Source of the DNA: Roseicyclus sp965662675
Lineage (GTDB): Bacteria > Pseudomonadota > Alphaproteobacteria > Rhodobacterales > Rhodobacteraceae
Direction of reading: 5' to 3'
NCBI RefSeq assembly: GCF_965662675.1
Contig: NZ_CBFIIK010000058.1
Coordinates: 1 to 15,547, forward strand
Length of the DNA stretch: 15,547 nt
A program made the position numbers and the translations under genes. Positions 1-7,645 of this stretch are shown here, piece after piece. Under the pieces are notes generated by a model. That model did not search any database. It was not told where the DNA came from and worked only from the letters and a program-made list of their open reading frames with translations. The stretch's first letter is position 1. Each line of letters begins with the position of its first letter.

Positions 1-292
1 CATATTGCGCGATATCGCCTGCCTGCCGCGTCCCACCGGAGGGGTCGCCACCCAACGCGCGGATCGCATCACCTTCGGGATCGGGATCGGTGCGATTGCT
101 GCCGCCCGGCGTGGGCGGCGGCAAGGCGGCGAGGTCTTCGGGAATGACGATGGGATTGGTCGGCAGGATCGAGAATTCGTCGGGCCCGGCCTCGGTATTG
201 CGGATATTCATAAGCCGCGGATCGCCACCGCCACATGCAACCAAGACGACAAGCGCGGCACAAAGCGTCAGGCTTGATAACAGGCGCGGCAT
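1..292 (-). CDS. bamF: BamF/DUF3035-type outer-membrane lipoprotein (partial, C-terminus cut off)
   Basis: The first 97 residues are visible; the gene runs off the left edge. Residues 1-19 form a short hydrophobic signal sequence ending in a lipobox, LVAC, with Cys20 as the predicted lipidated residue. Then come a glycine run and a low-complexity Pro/Asp-rich stretch containing ILPTNPIVIPEDLAALPPPT, the style of the alphaproteobacterial BamF (formerly DUF3035) family, an accessory lipoprotein of the outer-membrane beta-barrel assembly machinery. The start at 292 is preferred because GAAGGA lies 7 nt upstream; an in-frame ATG at 310 would add six residues but has AAGG touching the start codon. 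It follows lspA by 45 nt on the same strand, and LspA would cleave this precursor. Lipoprotein status is clear from sequence; the BamF name rests on recalled family resemblance and gene order. Confidence 0.75.
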   Translation of the reverse strand, partial: MPRLLSSLTLCAALVVLVACGGGDPRLMNIRNTEAGPDEFSILPTNPIVIPEDLAALPPPTPGGSNRTDPDPEGDAIRALGGDPSGGTRQAGDIAQY

Positions 293-337
293 GAAACGGT
301 CCTTCGTCATCCTTGGGGCCGGGGTCTAGCCTAATTC

Positions 338-838
338 TCAGGCCCCGTCACCGTCCAACTTCTCGTCATCTTCCATCTTGCTGTCATTGGCGAAGATCAG
401 CAAGCCGAAGGCACCCGCGAAGATACCGATATCGGCGACATTGAAGGCGAAGGGGTTGTTGATCCCGCAGCACGACATGTTCAGGAAATCCGCGACCGCC
501 CCGTAGATCACGCGGTCGATGGTGTTGCCCAAGGCGCCGCCGATGATCGCGCCCGCTGACAAAAGCGCGATGGGCCGGGTCAGTCCGTGGCGCGCCCACC
601 AGACAAGCCATCCGCAAATGCCGAGCGCCACGGCGATCAAGATCCAGCGTGTCAGTTCTGGTCCGCCCGACATGAGCCCAAAGTTGATGCCCCGGTTCCA
701 GCCCATCTTGAAGGTCAGAAATGGTGGCGCCACCTCGATGATACCGCGCTCGATCAGGCCCATCGCATGGACCACGATGTATTTCGACATTTGGTCGAGC
801 GCGAACCAGATCACGGCGGAGATGGTCAAAAGCTTCAT
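338..838 (-). CDS. lspA: Lipoprotein signal peptidase (signal peptidase II)
   Basis: 166 aa, the usual length. An inner-membrane aspartyl protease that cleaves diacylglyceryl-prolipoproteins before the lipidated cysteine. Four hydrophobic segments are visible (about 3-17, 63-81, 88-106, 136-151). Family motifs are intact: an early DQxSK motif (residues 15-19), NRGINFG (48-54), GNTIDR (104-109), and the two catalytic aspartates D117 (AVADFL) and D136 (NVADIG). The ATG at 838 is chosen because it gives the canonical MKLLTI start and is preceded by GAGG 4 nt upstream. The reading frame stays open upstream to 952, but that extension overlaps purH and is not LspA-like. It lies 61 nt after purH and 45 nt before the lipoprotein gene. 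The C-terminal tail (152-166) is short and very acidic. Confidence 0.96.
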   Translation of the reverse strand: MKLLTISAVIWFALDQMSKYIVVHAMGLIERGIIEVAPPFLTFKMGWNRGINFGLMSGGPELTRWILIAVALGICGWLVWWARHGLTRPIALLSAGAIIGGALGNTIDRVIYGAVADFLNMSCCGINNPFAFNVADIGIFAGAFGLLIFANDSKMEDDEKLDGDGA

Positions 839-899
839 CGATCCTCGCAGCCCCTTGGTGTTCAGGGTGTGCCTTCCGGCGCACCTTCGCCTTGGTTCA

Positions 900-2483
900 T
901 CAATGCCGGAAATGGCGCATGCCCGTAAAGACCATCGCAAGCCCTGCGGCATCGGCGGCGGCGATCACCTCGTCGTCGCGCATCGACCCGCCGGGCTGGA
1001 TGATCGCGGTCGCCCCCGCCTCGGCGGCGGCCATCAGACCGTCGGCAAAGGGGAAAAACGCGTCAGAGGCCACGACAGACCCCTTGGCGGGTGTCTCGGC
1101 CAAGCCAAGCTCGGCCCCCATGCGCCCGGCCTTGAGCGCCGCGATGGTGGAGCTGTCCACCCGGCTCATCTGACCCGCGCCGACACCGACCGTCGCGCCG
1201 TCCTTGACGTAGACGATGGCGTTCGACTTCACATGCTTGGCCACGGTCCATGCAAAGCGCAGATCGGCCATCTCGGCGGCACTGGGCGCGCGTTTGGTCA
1301 TGACGCGCAGATCGGCCTCTGGGACGAAGCCGGTATCCTTGTCCTGCACCAACAGCCCGCCTGCGACCTGCTTATAGGCCAAAACAGGCACACGCGGATC
1401 GGGCAGCGCGCCGGTGGTCAGCAGGCGCAGGTTCTTTTTCGCGGCGAAAATGGCCCGCGCATCGGCATCGGCATCCGGCGCGATCACAACCTCGGTGAAG
1501 ATTTTCACGATCTCTTCGGCCGTGGCGCCATCAAGCGCCATGTTCAGCGCCACGATCCCGCCAAAGGCACTGGTGCGGTCGCAGTCAAAGGCTTTTTGAT
1601 AGGCCTCGGCCAAGCTTGCGCCGCGCGCCACGCCGCAGGGATTGGCGTGTTTGATGATCGCGCAAGCCGGCCCATCGGCGGGCGTGAATTCCGCGACCAG
1701 CTCAAAGGCGGCGTCGGTATCGTTGATATTATTATAGCTCAGTTCCTTGCCCTGATGTTGCTGGGCCGTCGCCACGCCGGGACGGCCCGAGCCATCGACA
1801 TAAAAGGCCGCCGTCTGATGGGGGTTTTCGCCATAGCGCATGGTCTGTTTCAACACGCCCGCGAAAGCGCGCCGCCGTGGGGCCGCATCGCCATGAGCCC
1901 CCGCCATCCAAGTCGAGACCGCCGCATCATAAGCCGCGGTGCGCGCATAGGCGGTGCGCGCCATGCGCTCGCGAAAGGCAAGTCTGGTGCCGTCATGGGC
2001 GTCAAGCTCGGCCAGCACATCGGCGTAATCCTCGGTATCCACCACCACTGTGACGAAGGCATGGTTCTTGGCCGCCGCCCGGATCATCGCAGGCCCGCCG
2101 ATATCGATATTCTCGATGCAATCATCGTAATCCGCCCCCGAGGCGACGGTCGCCTCGAACGGGTAGAGGTTCACCACCAACAGGTCGATCGCGCCGATCC
2201 CGTGTGTCTCCATCGCCGCCCTGTGCTCGGCATTGTCGCGCAAGGCCAAAAGCCCGCCATGCACCATCGGGTGCAGCGTCTTGACCCGGCCATCCATCAT
2301 CTCGGGAAAGCCCGTCACCTCGGACACATCTTTGACCGGCAAACCCGCATCGCGCAGCGCGCGCGCCGTGCCGCCCGTCGACAAAAGCGCCACCCCGCGC
2401 CCTGCCAGCGCCGTGGCGAATGCGATCAGTCCGGTCTTGTCGGAAACGGAGATGAGCGCGCTGCGGATCGGCAGATGGGTCAT
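900..2483 (-). CDS. purH: Bifunctional AICAR formyltransferase / IMP cyclohydrolase
   Basis: 527 aa, standard length. It catalyses the last two steps of de novo purine synthesis: formylation of AICAR by 10-formyl-THF to FAICAR, then cyclisation to IMP. The N-terminal MGS-like cyclohydrolase domain (about 1-200) carries SVSDKTG (12-18), STGGT (35-39) and GRVKTLHP (65-72). The C-terminal transformylase domain carries RYGENPHQ (216-223) and KHANPCG with the catalytic pair K278-H279. The ATG at 2483 gives the family-typical start leading into ALISVSDK; the frame continues upstream into the 3' end of the preceding gene, but that part is not PurH-like. AAGGA lies 10 nt before the start. It begins 16 nt after the heparinase-like gene stops, so the two are probably co-transcribed. 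Confidence 0.97.
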   Translation of the reverse strand: MTHLPIRSALISVSDKTGLIAFATALAGRGVALLSTGGTARALRDAGLPVKDVSEVTGFPEMMDGRVKTLHPMVHGGLLALRDNAEHRAAMETHGIGAIDLLVVNLYPFEATVASGADYDDCIENIDIGGPAMIRAAAKNHAFVTVVVDTEDYADVLAELDAHDGTRLAFRERMARTAYARTAAYDAAVSTWMAGAHGDAAPRRRAFAGVLKQTMRYGENPHQTAAFYVDGSGRPGVATAQQHQGKELSYNNINDTDAAFELVAEFTPADGPACAIIKHANPCGVARGASLAEAYQKAFDCDRTSAFGGIVALNMALDGATAEEIVKIFTEVVIAPDADADARAIFAAKKNLRLLTTGALPDPRVPVLAYKQVAGGLLVQDKDTGFVPEADLRVMTKRAPSAAEMADLRFAWTVAKHVKSNAIVYVKDGATVGVGAGQMSRVDSSTIAALKAGRMGAELGLAETPAKGSVVASDAFFPFADGLMAAAEAGATAIIQPGGSMRDDEVIAAADAAGLAMVFTGMRHFRH

Positions 2484-2499
2484 ACGGGAATAGTCCTTT

Positions 2500-4257
2500 T
2501 CAATCTTCTTGTGTGTCGTCGCCCGGCGCGGGCAAAAGCCCCACGGGGCGGGCCAGTGTCCAGCTGACCGCGCTGCCATATCCGCTCAGCGCGGCGGAGA
2601 GAACGATTTGTTTTGTCGCGCGTGGGCGCCCCCGCTCTTCATCGAGATATACCGAAGGCGCAAGACTCAGAACGGCATCGCCGACATGACGAAACACCCA
2701 TGTTTCGCGATTGGGCAGTTGGATCGAGACCGCCGTACCGCCCATGTCGATCTTGGCCACGGCATCGGGGTGCAGGTGAAAGCGTACCGCAAAGCGTAGC
2801 CTGTCGTCATTGCTCAGCCGTGACTGAACCCGGTCGAGCGTCGCACGATCGGCGGCTGTCATCGCGGCCAGCCCATCTTCGCCGCGCAGCAAGCTGCCGT
2901 CATGGGCCAGTTGCAGCGAGCGCAGATGCACCAGCCCATGTGTCGCGCGCCAGCCATCATGGCTGAGCGCGATCGCCTCGGCGGTTTTCATCTCGGATTG
3001 CTGCACCTCGACGATCCGTGGGCCGGTCACGAAATCCTGCAGCGCAGGATCGGCGCGCGTCGCGCCGCGCGCCAATCGCGCACTGGCATAGCCGAGCAAT
3101 GAAAGGGTGGAATGGTTTGCGCTCGCCCGCCCCGCGCGGTGCCATTGTGGGCCAAGGCCATGACCCGACCCCGCCGATACGATGACCGGCTCGCGCCCCG
3201 AGACCAGCTCGAATGCCAGTGTCGAGGCATGGGCCGTATGGCTGCCCGGCCCCAAAAGCGGCGGTGCCGCGTCGACGATCAACGACACGCGCCGCCCGCC
3301 CAATCTTGCATATCCCATCGCCAGGCCCTTGATCCGGCTGGGCCGTAGGTTGGAGCGGGCAAGCGCGCTGTCCAATTGCCCGGCCACCCCGCGCCCGCCC
3401 CCATGCATCCGCACCAAGCCACCATCGGCATGGCGCAGGCTGCGCAAGCTGGGCGCGATCCGTGCGATCGCGGTGTCGATCGCGGGATCGGCGGGTTTGC
3501 CCGTTTGCTTCAGCAGCGCGGCGACCCCGGTCAATCTTGTGAAAACATCCAGCAGTTCGGCGGGGTTGCGCGATACGATTGCGCCGCTTGCCTCGATATC
3601 TTCGGCGCAAGCCTGCGCCAAGGCGTTCAGCGCCGGTTTCAGCGCGCCCTGCATCCCGGCCAGCGACAACGCGGAATGGACCAGCGCCGCCAGCACCTCG
3701 AACCGCGCCAGCCCATGCGCGGCCCGTGGTGCGCGCATCTGCAAAAAACCGCCCTGTCGCCCGAGGGCTGCCAAGAGGCGTCGCCTGTCCTCGGGCGCGA
3801 TGGCTTGCGTCACGAAGCGGGCATGCGCGATCATGGCGATCTGCCGTCGCGCGACAAGGTCAAGCGACCAGCCCGGCCCCCCGCCGCGCCCATAACGCGA
3901 CAGCCAGTCGCCCAGCCAATCTTGCGCGGTGGCCAACCCCGCAGCATTGGGCAAAATGGCCAGATCATCGAGCCATGCAAAACCATGCAGCGCGTCGATG
4001 AAGGGGTCGGGGCCCGCGTCTATCTGCCAAGGCATGCGCCCATCCAGCGCGATGCTGTGACCCGCAAGGCGCAACTCGCCCGCCACCAAGCGCTGGCCTT
4101 GCTCCTCGGACCCGGTGAGTTCTGGAAAAGGCTCCCAGACAAAGCCCGTTACGCGCGGCCCGGTCATGCCAACGCGCCAGACCGCCAGCCTATCGGATAG
4201 GCGCATGCGCGTGCGCATGGGCTGTGTCATGGTGCTGAACTCTGGGCTGTCGGACAT
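2500..4257 (-). CDS. Heparinase II/III family protein
   Basis: 585 aa if started at 4257. The N-terminal two thirds is an alpha-helical, Ala/Leu-rich region (about 80-290), as in the toroid domain of heparinase-type lyases. From about 310 it becomes beta-rich, with the C-terminal heparinase II/III signature: HTAHASTLAFELVSG (340-354), then ANHSTLSLLG (380-389) and a beta-sandwich to the end. The family includes lyases for glycosaminoglycans and related uronates, but many bacterial members have no known substrate; I cannot assign one. No signal peptide is evident, which is unusual for a polysaccharide lyase. The start is uncertain: neither 4257 nor the in-frame ATGs at 4230 and 4215 has a clear ribosome binding site. 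It sits between rsmB (58 nt upstream) and purH (16 nt downstream), probably in one operon. Confidence 0.85.
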   Translation of the reverse strand: MSDSPEFSTMTQPMRTRMRLSDRLAVWRVGMTGPRVTGFVWEPFPELTGSEEQGQRLVAGELRLAGHSIALDGRMPWQIDAGPDPFIDALHGFAWLDDLAILPNAAGLATAQDWLGDWLSRYGRGGGPGWSLDLVARRQIAMIAHARFVTQAIAPEDRRRLLAALGRQGGFLQMRAPRAAHGLARFEVLAALVHSALSLAGMQGALKPALNALAQACAEDIEASGAIVSRNPAELLDVFTRLTGVAALLKQTGKPADPAIDTAIARIAPSLRSLRHADGGLVRMHGGGRGVAGQLDSALARSNLRPSRIKGLAMGYARLGGRRVSLIVDAAPPLLGPGSHTAHASTLAFELVSGREPVIVSAGSGHGLGPQWHRAGRASANHSTLSLLGYASARLARGATRADPALQDFVTGPRIVEVQQSEMKTAEAIALSHDGWRATHGLVHLRSLQLAHDGSLLRGEDGLAAMTAADRATLDRVQSRLSNDDRLRFAVRFHLHPDAVAKIDMGGTAVSIQLPNRETWVFRHVGDAVLSLAPSVYLDEERGRPRATKQIVLSAALSGYGSAVSWTLARPVGLLPAPGDDTQED

Positions 4258-4315
4258 TGTGATGTGCTGCGCGCTCCGGGTCTTGGGCCAAGGATAGGGT
4301 CGGCGTCGGCGACTG

Positions 4316-5566
4316 TCACGCGCGGGTCATGACGGCGGCGTAAAACCCATCTATTCCGCCGAGATCGGCCCAGAAATCGGGACGCAGGCGCAGCCCGCCT
4401 TCGGGGCTTTGCCATGTGGGATCACCACCCAAGGCGACGACATCGGCGGGGATCACCCGCAGATCGGGGTGCCGTTTGAGCGCGGCGGTCACCTGAAACT
4501 CTCCTTCGACCGGCAAAAGCGAGCAGGTGCAAAAGACCAGCCGCCCGCCCGGCGCCAAAAGTGTCAGCGCATGATCAAGCAGTTGCATCTGCAGACGGGT
4601 CAACGGTTCCACCTCGGTCCAGCGTTTGGCATGGGCCAGATCGGGATGGCGGCGGATCGTGCCGCTGGCCGTACAGGGCGCATCGAGCAAGATCGCGTCA
4701 TAAAGGCCGCCGGCATGGGCCAGCGCATCTTCGGTCACCAGCTTGGCCGCAAGCCCGGTACGGGCAAGATTTTCGGCCACCCGCCCCATGCGCGCCGCCG
4801 AGATGTCGAGCGCAGTCACATTCGCCCCCGCGGCGGCAAGCTGCATGGTCTTGCCACCGGGTGCCGCGCATAAATCAAGCACACGCGCCCCCGCGACATC
4901 GCCCAACAGGCGCACGGGCAAGGCGGCGGCGGCATCTTGCACCCAGAAATCGCCCTCCTCGTAGCCCGCAAGCGCGCTGATCTGCGTGCCGGGCGGCATG
5001 CGCAAGCTGCCCGTTGGCAACCGCAGGGCTTGCGGCAGGTCATGGGCGATGCCCGGTTTCATGGTCAAGTCGATGGGCGGCAGGGGAAGATGCGCGGCCT
5101 CGATCGCGCGCAAGACATCCGCGCCCCAGCGTTTCTTGATCGGCCCGCCGATCCAACCCGGAAGGCGTTGCGCGGGTTGTGCGGCGAAACGTTCCGGCCC
5201 CTCGATCGCCAATTTGCGCAGCACGGCGTTGATCATCCCTGCGCTGCGGGCGGTCGGTTTTTGCTGTTTGGCGATTGTCACGGCGCTATCGACCACGCCA
5301 TGCGCATCTTCCCCGGTGATCAGCAATTCACAAGCGGCCAAGCGCAAGATCGCCAAGGCGGCGGGTTGCGGCTTGCGGTCAAGATAGGCGGCGAGGCAGG
5401 CATCGAGCGGTTCGAGATGGCGCAATGTCAGCGCGACAAGGCGGGCCGCGCGCGCCTGGTCGCCGGGTGCAAGACGCCCGTCGCCGGGCAGATGGGCCAG
5501 CATCCGCCGCTCGCGCAGCACCGCGTCGAGCGCGCGCAGCGCCGCTTGTCTTGCCCCATGGCTCAT
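4316..5566 (-). CDS. rsmB: 16S rRNA (cytosine-967-C5)-methyltransferase RsmB
   Basis: 416 aa. A SAM-dependent methyltransferase that makes m5C967 in 16S rRNA. Residues 1-125 form an all-helical NusB-like RNA-binding domain. The Rossmann methyltransferase domain follows, with the SAM motif VLDLCAAPGGKT (229-240), motif IV DAPCTASG with the release Cys298 (295-302), and motif VI CTCS (346-349) containing the predicted nucleophile Cys348. Two spaced cysteines of this kind are the hallmark of RNA m5C methyltransferases. The ATG at 5566 has AAGGGA 7 nt upstream. It is the first visible gene of the minus-strand run and is divergent from the SDHAF4-like gene across 80 nt. Related NOL1/NOP2/Sun enzymes are possible, but the NusB domain favours RsmB. 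Confidence 0.93.
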   Translation of the reverse strand: MSHGARQAALRALDAVLRERRMLAHLPGDGRLAPGDQARAARLVALTLRHLEPLDACLAAYLDRKPQPAALAILRLAACELLITGEDAHGVVDSAVTIAKQQKPTARSAGMINAVLRKLAIEGPERFAAQPAQRLPGWIGGPIKKRWGADVLRAIEAAHLPLPPIDLTMKPGIAHDLPQALRLPTGSLRMPPGTQISALAGYEEGDFWVQDAAAALPVRLLGDVAGARVLDLCAAPGGKTMQLAAAGANVTALDISAARMGRVAENLARTGLAAKLVTEDALAHAGGLYDAILLDAPCTASGTIRRHPDLAHAKRWTEVEPLTRLQMQLLDHALTLLAPGGRLVFCTCSLLPVEGEFQVTAALKRHPDLRVIPADVVALGGDPTWQSPEGGLRLRPDFWADLGGIDGFYAAVMTRA

Positions 5567-5577
5567 GCGTCTTTCCC

Positions 5578-5605
5578 TTGTTCCAGAGGATCAGGGGCGT
5601 ATATC
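5578..5605 (+). promoter_or_regulatory. Possible sigma70-type promoter for the SDHAF4-like gene
   Basis: TTGTTC (5578-5583), a 16-bp spacer and TATATC (5600-5605) lie in the 80-nt divergent region, giving a leader of about 35 nt before the ATG at 5647. The -35 box matches consensus at only three of six positions. The -10 element ends in C rather than T. No comparably good match was found for rsmB on the opposite strand. Confidence 0.35.
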
Positions 5606-5646
5606 ACCAATCAGCTAACGACAAGAATGTCCTTGGGATTTCGGAT

Positions 5647-5838
5647 ATGAGCGACGACACACAAGCCCGCGACATCTCGCATTTGCCGCCTGCCGCCCAA
5701 CGCGCCTTGGCCGAGGCCGATGCCCGCCGCAAAGCGGCCAAGGAGGTTGCGCTACCGCCTGAGCTTGGCGGTCGTGACGGCCCCGAGCCCGTGCGCTACG
5801 GCGATTGGGAGAAAAAGGGAATCGCCATCGATTTCTGA
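5647..5838 (+). CDS. DUF1674 / SDHAF4-type succinate dehydrogenase assembly factor
   Basis: 63 aa. Members of this family, homologous to mitochondrial SDHAF4/Sdh8, bind the flavinylated catalytic subunit of succinate dehydrogenase and promote its assembly with the iron-sulfur subunit. The C-terminal signature is complete: PELGGRDGPEPVRYGDWEKK (38-57) followed by GIAIDF at the very end. The N-terminal part is helical and charged (RALAEADARRKAAKE). The frame is open far upstream into the antisense of rsmB, but the ATG at 5647 gives the right family length. The ribosome binding site is weak (a GGGAT 8-12 nt upstream). The 3' end converges with the next gene, with 9 nt between stop codons and no terminator visible. 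It is cytoplasmic, and no sdh genes are in the window. Confidence 0.88.
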   Translation: MSDDTQARDISHLPPAAQRALAEADARRKAAKEVALPPELGGRDGPEPVRYGDWEKKGIAIDF

Positions 5839-5847
5839 GGCGCGGGC

Positions 5848-6222
5848 CTATTCCAGCGTCAGATCCGCGAACATGCCGGCCCCTTGGTCGGATGTGAAGC
5901 GCAGCGTCGCGCCGTTTTCCTGCACCAATTGGCAATTATACCCAAGATCGGTGTCGTTCCAGAACAGGTCGCGGCAAAAATAGCCGTTTTCCCAGCGCCA
6001 CTGTCCGGTCACAGGCCCGCCAAAGGCGCGACCTTGGATCTGGCCCGATGGCGTGACTGTCAGCCGGATACCCAGCCTGCGCAATTCTCGCCCTTCGATA
6101 AGCGAAACAAAGCGCGTGTCGCTGTCGACCACGCGAAAGTTTTCGGCCTGCGCGGCGCGCGGCACGGCCGACATGGCAAGGCACAGCCCTGCGATCGCAA
6201 GGATCGTGAATTGGCGGATCAT
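5848..6222 (-). CDS. Small secreted protein of unknown function, downstream of dapB
   Basis: 124 aa. A clear Sec signal peptide is present: a positively charged start, a hydrophobic core (6-20) and probable cleavage after AQA (residue 26), predicting a periplasmic product of about 98 residues. The mature part is beta-rich, with the run RLGIRLTVTPSGQIQGRAFG (49-68), a WRWENGYFCRD segment and NCQLV; Cys83 and Cys97 could form a disulfide. The ATG at 6222 has GAGA 8 nt upstream. It lies 74 nt after dapB on the same strand, so read-through from dapB is possible. I do not recognise a function. Related proteins may carry the database name dihydrodipicolinate reductase, but there is no NADPH fold or DapB motif here, so that name would be wrong. 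Confidence 0.85.
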   Translation of the reverse strand: MIRQFTILAIAGLCLAMSAVPRAAQAENFRVVDSDTRFVSLIEGRELRRLGIRLTVTPSGQIQGRAFGGPVTGQWRWENGYFCRDLFWNDTDLGYNCQLVQENGATLRFTSDQGAGMFADLTLE

Positions 6223-6296
6223 GATACGCTCTCGGATGCACGGTACATAAAGAGCGAGCTAGAAACCGAACGCGCAAATTCAAGCGATCGGCGGAT

Positions 6297-7109
6297 TTAT
6301 GCCAAGCCCAAGACATTCATCATGTCATAATGGCCCGGCCCCTTCCCTTGTCCCCACAGCGCCGCTTTGATCGCGCCGCGCGCAAAGATCGCCCGGTCGG
6401 TGGCCACATGGCGCAAGATGATCCGCTCGCCCGCGGCGGCAAAGATCACATCATGCTCGCCCACGATATCGCCGCCGCGGATGGCGGAGAAACCGATATC
6501 GCCGCGCCGCCGCGCCCCAGTAATCCCGTCGCGCCCGCTGTCGGTGACATCGCTCAGCGTCACACCGCGCCCCTTGGCCGCCGCCTCGCCCAACATCAGC
6601 GCCGTGCCCGAGGGGGCATCGACCTTGTGGCGATGATGCGCCTCGACGATCTCGATATCGAAATCCTCATCAAGCGCGCGCGCAATCTGTTGGGTCAACC
6701 GCGTCAGAAGGTTGACGCCAAGGCTCATGTTTCCGGCGCGCACGATCACGGCATGGCGCGCCGCCGCATCGAGGGCGGCGATATCGTTTTCGCCAAGCCC
6801 GGTTGTGCCGATCACATGCACACAGCGCGCCTGTGCGGTCAGTTGCGCATGGGCAAGGGTCGCGGCGGGTGCGGTGAAGTCGATCACGGCCTGCGCCTTC
6901 ACGATCACCGCAAGCGGGTCGTCGGCCACGATCACGCCCAAGGGTGCGCGCCCCATCGCCTCGCCGAGGTCACGGCCGATCCAATCATGGCCGGGCCGCT
7001 CGGTCGCGCCCATCAGATGCGCCTTGTCGCTTGCTGCGATCGTTTCGGCCAGCATTTGCCCCATCCGCCCCGAGGCACCCATCACCGCGATCCCGACACT
7101 GTCGGCCAT
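6297..7109 (-). CDS. dapB: 4-hydroxy-tetrahydrodipicolinate reductase
   Basis: 270 aa, full length. It catalyses the NAD(P)H-dependent reduction step that commits aspartate-derived carbon to diaminopimelate and lysine, feeding peptidoglycan synthesis. The N-terminal Rossmann motif is GASGRMG (11-17). The substrate-binding/catalytic block EAHHRHKVDAPSGTA (156-170) is perfect, with H158 as predicted proton donor and K162 as the catalytic lysine, followed by the C-terminal GHYDMMNVLGL tail. A strong Shine-Dalgarno GGAGGG lies 7 nt upstream of the ATG at 7109. It is divergent from rbfA across 119 nt containing a candidate promoter and two perfect dyads. Confidence 0.97.
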   Translation of the reverse strand: MADSVGIAVMGASGRMGQMLAETIAASDKAHLMGATERPGHDWIGRDLGEAMGRAPLGVIVADDPLAVIVKAQAVIDFTAPAATLAHAQLTAQARCVHVIGTTGLGENDIAALDAAARHAVIVRAGNMSLGVNLLTRLTQQIARALDEDFDIEIVEAHHRHKVDAPSGTALMLGEAAAKGRGVTLSDVTDSGRDGITGARRRGDIGFSAIRGGDIVGEHDVIFAAAGERIILRHVATDRAIFARGAIKAALWGQGKGPGHYDMMNVLGLA

Positions 7110-7136
7110 GTCACATCCCTCCGTTTGTCGTGGCCG

Positions 7137-7164
7137 CTGATAGCGGATTGATGCGCTTTGGCAA
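7137..7164 (-). promoter_or_regulatory. Possible dapB promoter
   Basis: Read on the minus strand, TTGCCA (7164-7159) is followed after 16 bp by TATCAG (7142-7137), five and four matches to sigma70 consensus. A transcript starting about 7 nt beyond the -10 would have a leader of about 20 nt that includes the strong ribosome binding site of dapB. The -35 box lies inside a perfect dyad. Confidence 0.4.
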
Positions 7165-7180
7165 AGCCGTCGCTTGCGAC
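7155..7180. promoter_or_regulatory. Two adjacent perfect dyads in the dapB-rbfA divergent region
   Basis: GCTTTG-G-CAAAGC at 7155-7167 and GTCGC-TT-GCGAC at 7169-7180 are both perfect inverted repeats, separated by one base. The first covers the candidate -35 box of dapB. Such placement could mean operator sites, but GC-rich DNA produces short dyads by chance and I recognise neither as a known regulator site. Confidence 0.3.
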
Positions 7181-7228
7181 AAGGCCCGCCATCCCATAAG
7201 TGCGGCAGGGAACAGAACAGGCGGTGGT

Positions 7229-7645
7229 ATGGGAAAGAACCGGCATTCCGAGGGCGCAGGCCCCTCGCAGCGACAGCTTCGCGTGGGCGAGTTGATCCGG
7301 CGCACCTTGTCGGCCGTCTTGGCGCGTGGCGATGTGCATGACCCGGAACTCAACGCGATGTCGATCACCGTGGGCGAAGTGCGCACCTCGCCCGATCTGA
7401 AAATCGCGACCGTCTATGTCATGCCCTTGGGCGGGGCGCGGCGCGAGGATGCGATCCAAGCGCTCAAGCGAAACCGTGGCGAATTGCGCCGCGAGATCAT
7501 GCGCGAGATGACATTGAAATACGCCCCCGATCTGCGTTTCGTCATCGATGAGACCTTTGACCGGATGGATGAAACACGCGCGCTGTTTGCCCGTGAAGAT
7601 GTCATGCGCGATATCGAAGGGGGTGAGGCGGAGGGCGGCGAATGA
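7229..7645 (+). CDS. rbfA: 30S ribosome-binding factor A
   Basis: 138 aa. It binds the maturing 30S subunit near the 5' helix of 16S rRNA and aids late assembly and cold adaptation. The single KH-like domain is recognisable: SQRQLRVGELIRRTLSAVL (13-31), DPELNAMSITVGEVRTSPDL (38-57), an Ala/Val strand (ATVYVMPLGG), and the C-terminal LKYAPDLRFVIDETFDRMDE (96-115). The ATG at 7229 matches the alphaproteobacterial MxKNR start; the frame is open upstream, and the ribosome binding site is only moderate. The C-terminal Gly/Glu tail (GGEAEGGE) is encoded by DNA that also contains the GGAGGG ribosome binding site of the next gene, whose ATG overlaps this stop (ATGA). infB and nusA, the usual upstream partners, are absent; dapB is upstream and divergent. 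Confidence 0.95.
   Translation: MGKNRHSEGAGPSQRQLRVGELIRRTLSAVLARGDVHDPELNAMSITVGEVRTSPDLKIATVYVMPLGGARREDAIQALKRNRGELRREIMREMTLKYAPDLRFVIDETFDRMDETRALFAREDVMRDIEGGEAEGGE

Noticed and set aside
839..899. Imperfect hairpin between purH and lspA as a terminator
   Set aside because: The stem has a mismatch on the transcribed strand, there is no U-tract, and the genes on both sides read in the same direction with short spacing.
519..2567. 682-codon open frame on the plus strand opposite purH and part of lspA
   Set aside because: It is antisense to a perfect purH, has no domain-like motifs, is rich in His/Arg/Gly as expected of GC-rich antisense frames, and has no ribosome binding site.
3376..4200. 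274-codon plus-strand frame opposite the heparinase-like gene
   Set aside because: Antisense shadow with low-complexity composition and no ribosome binding site.
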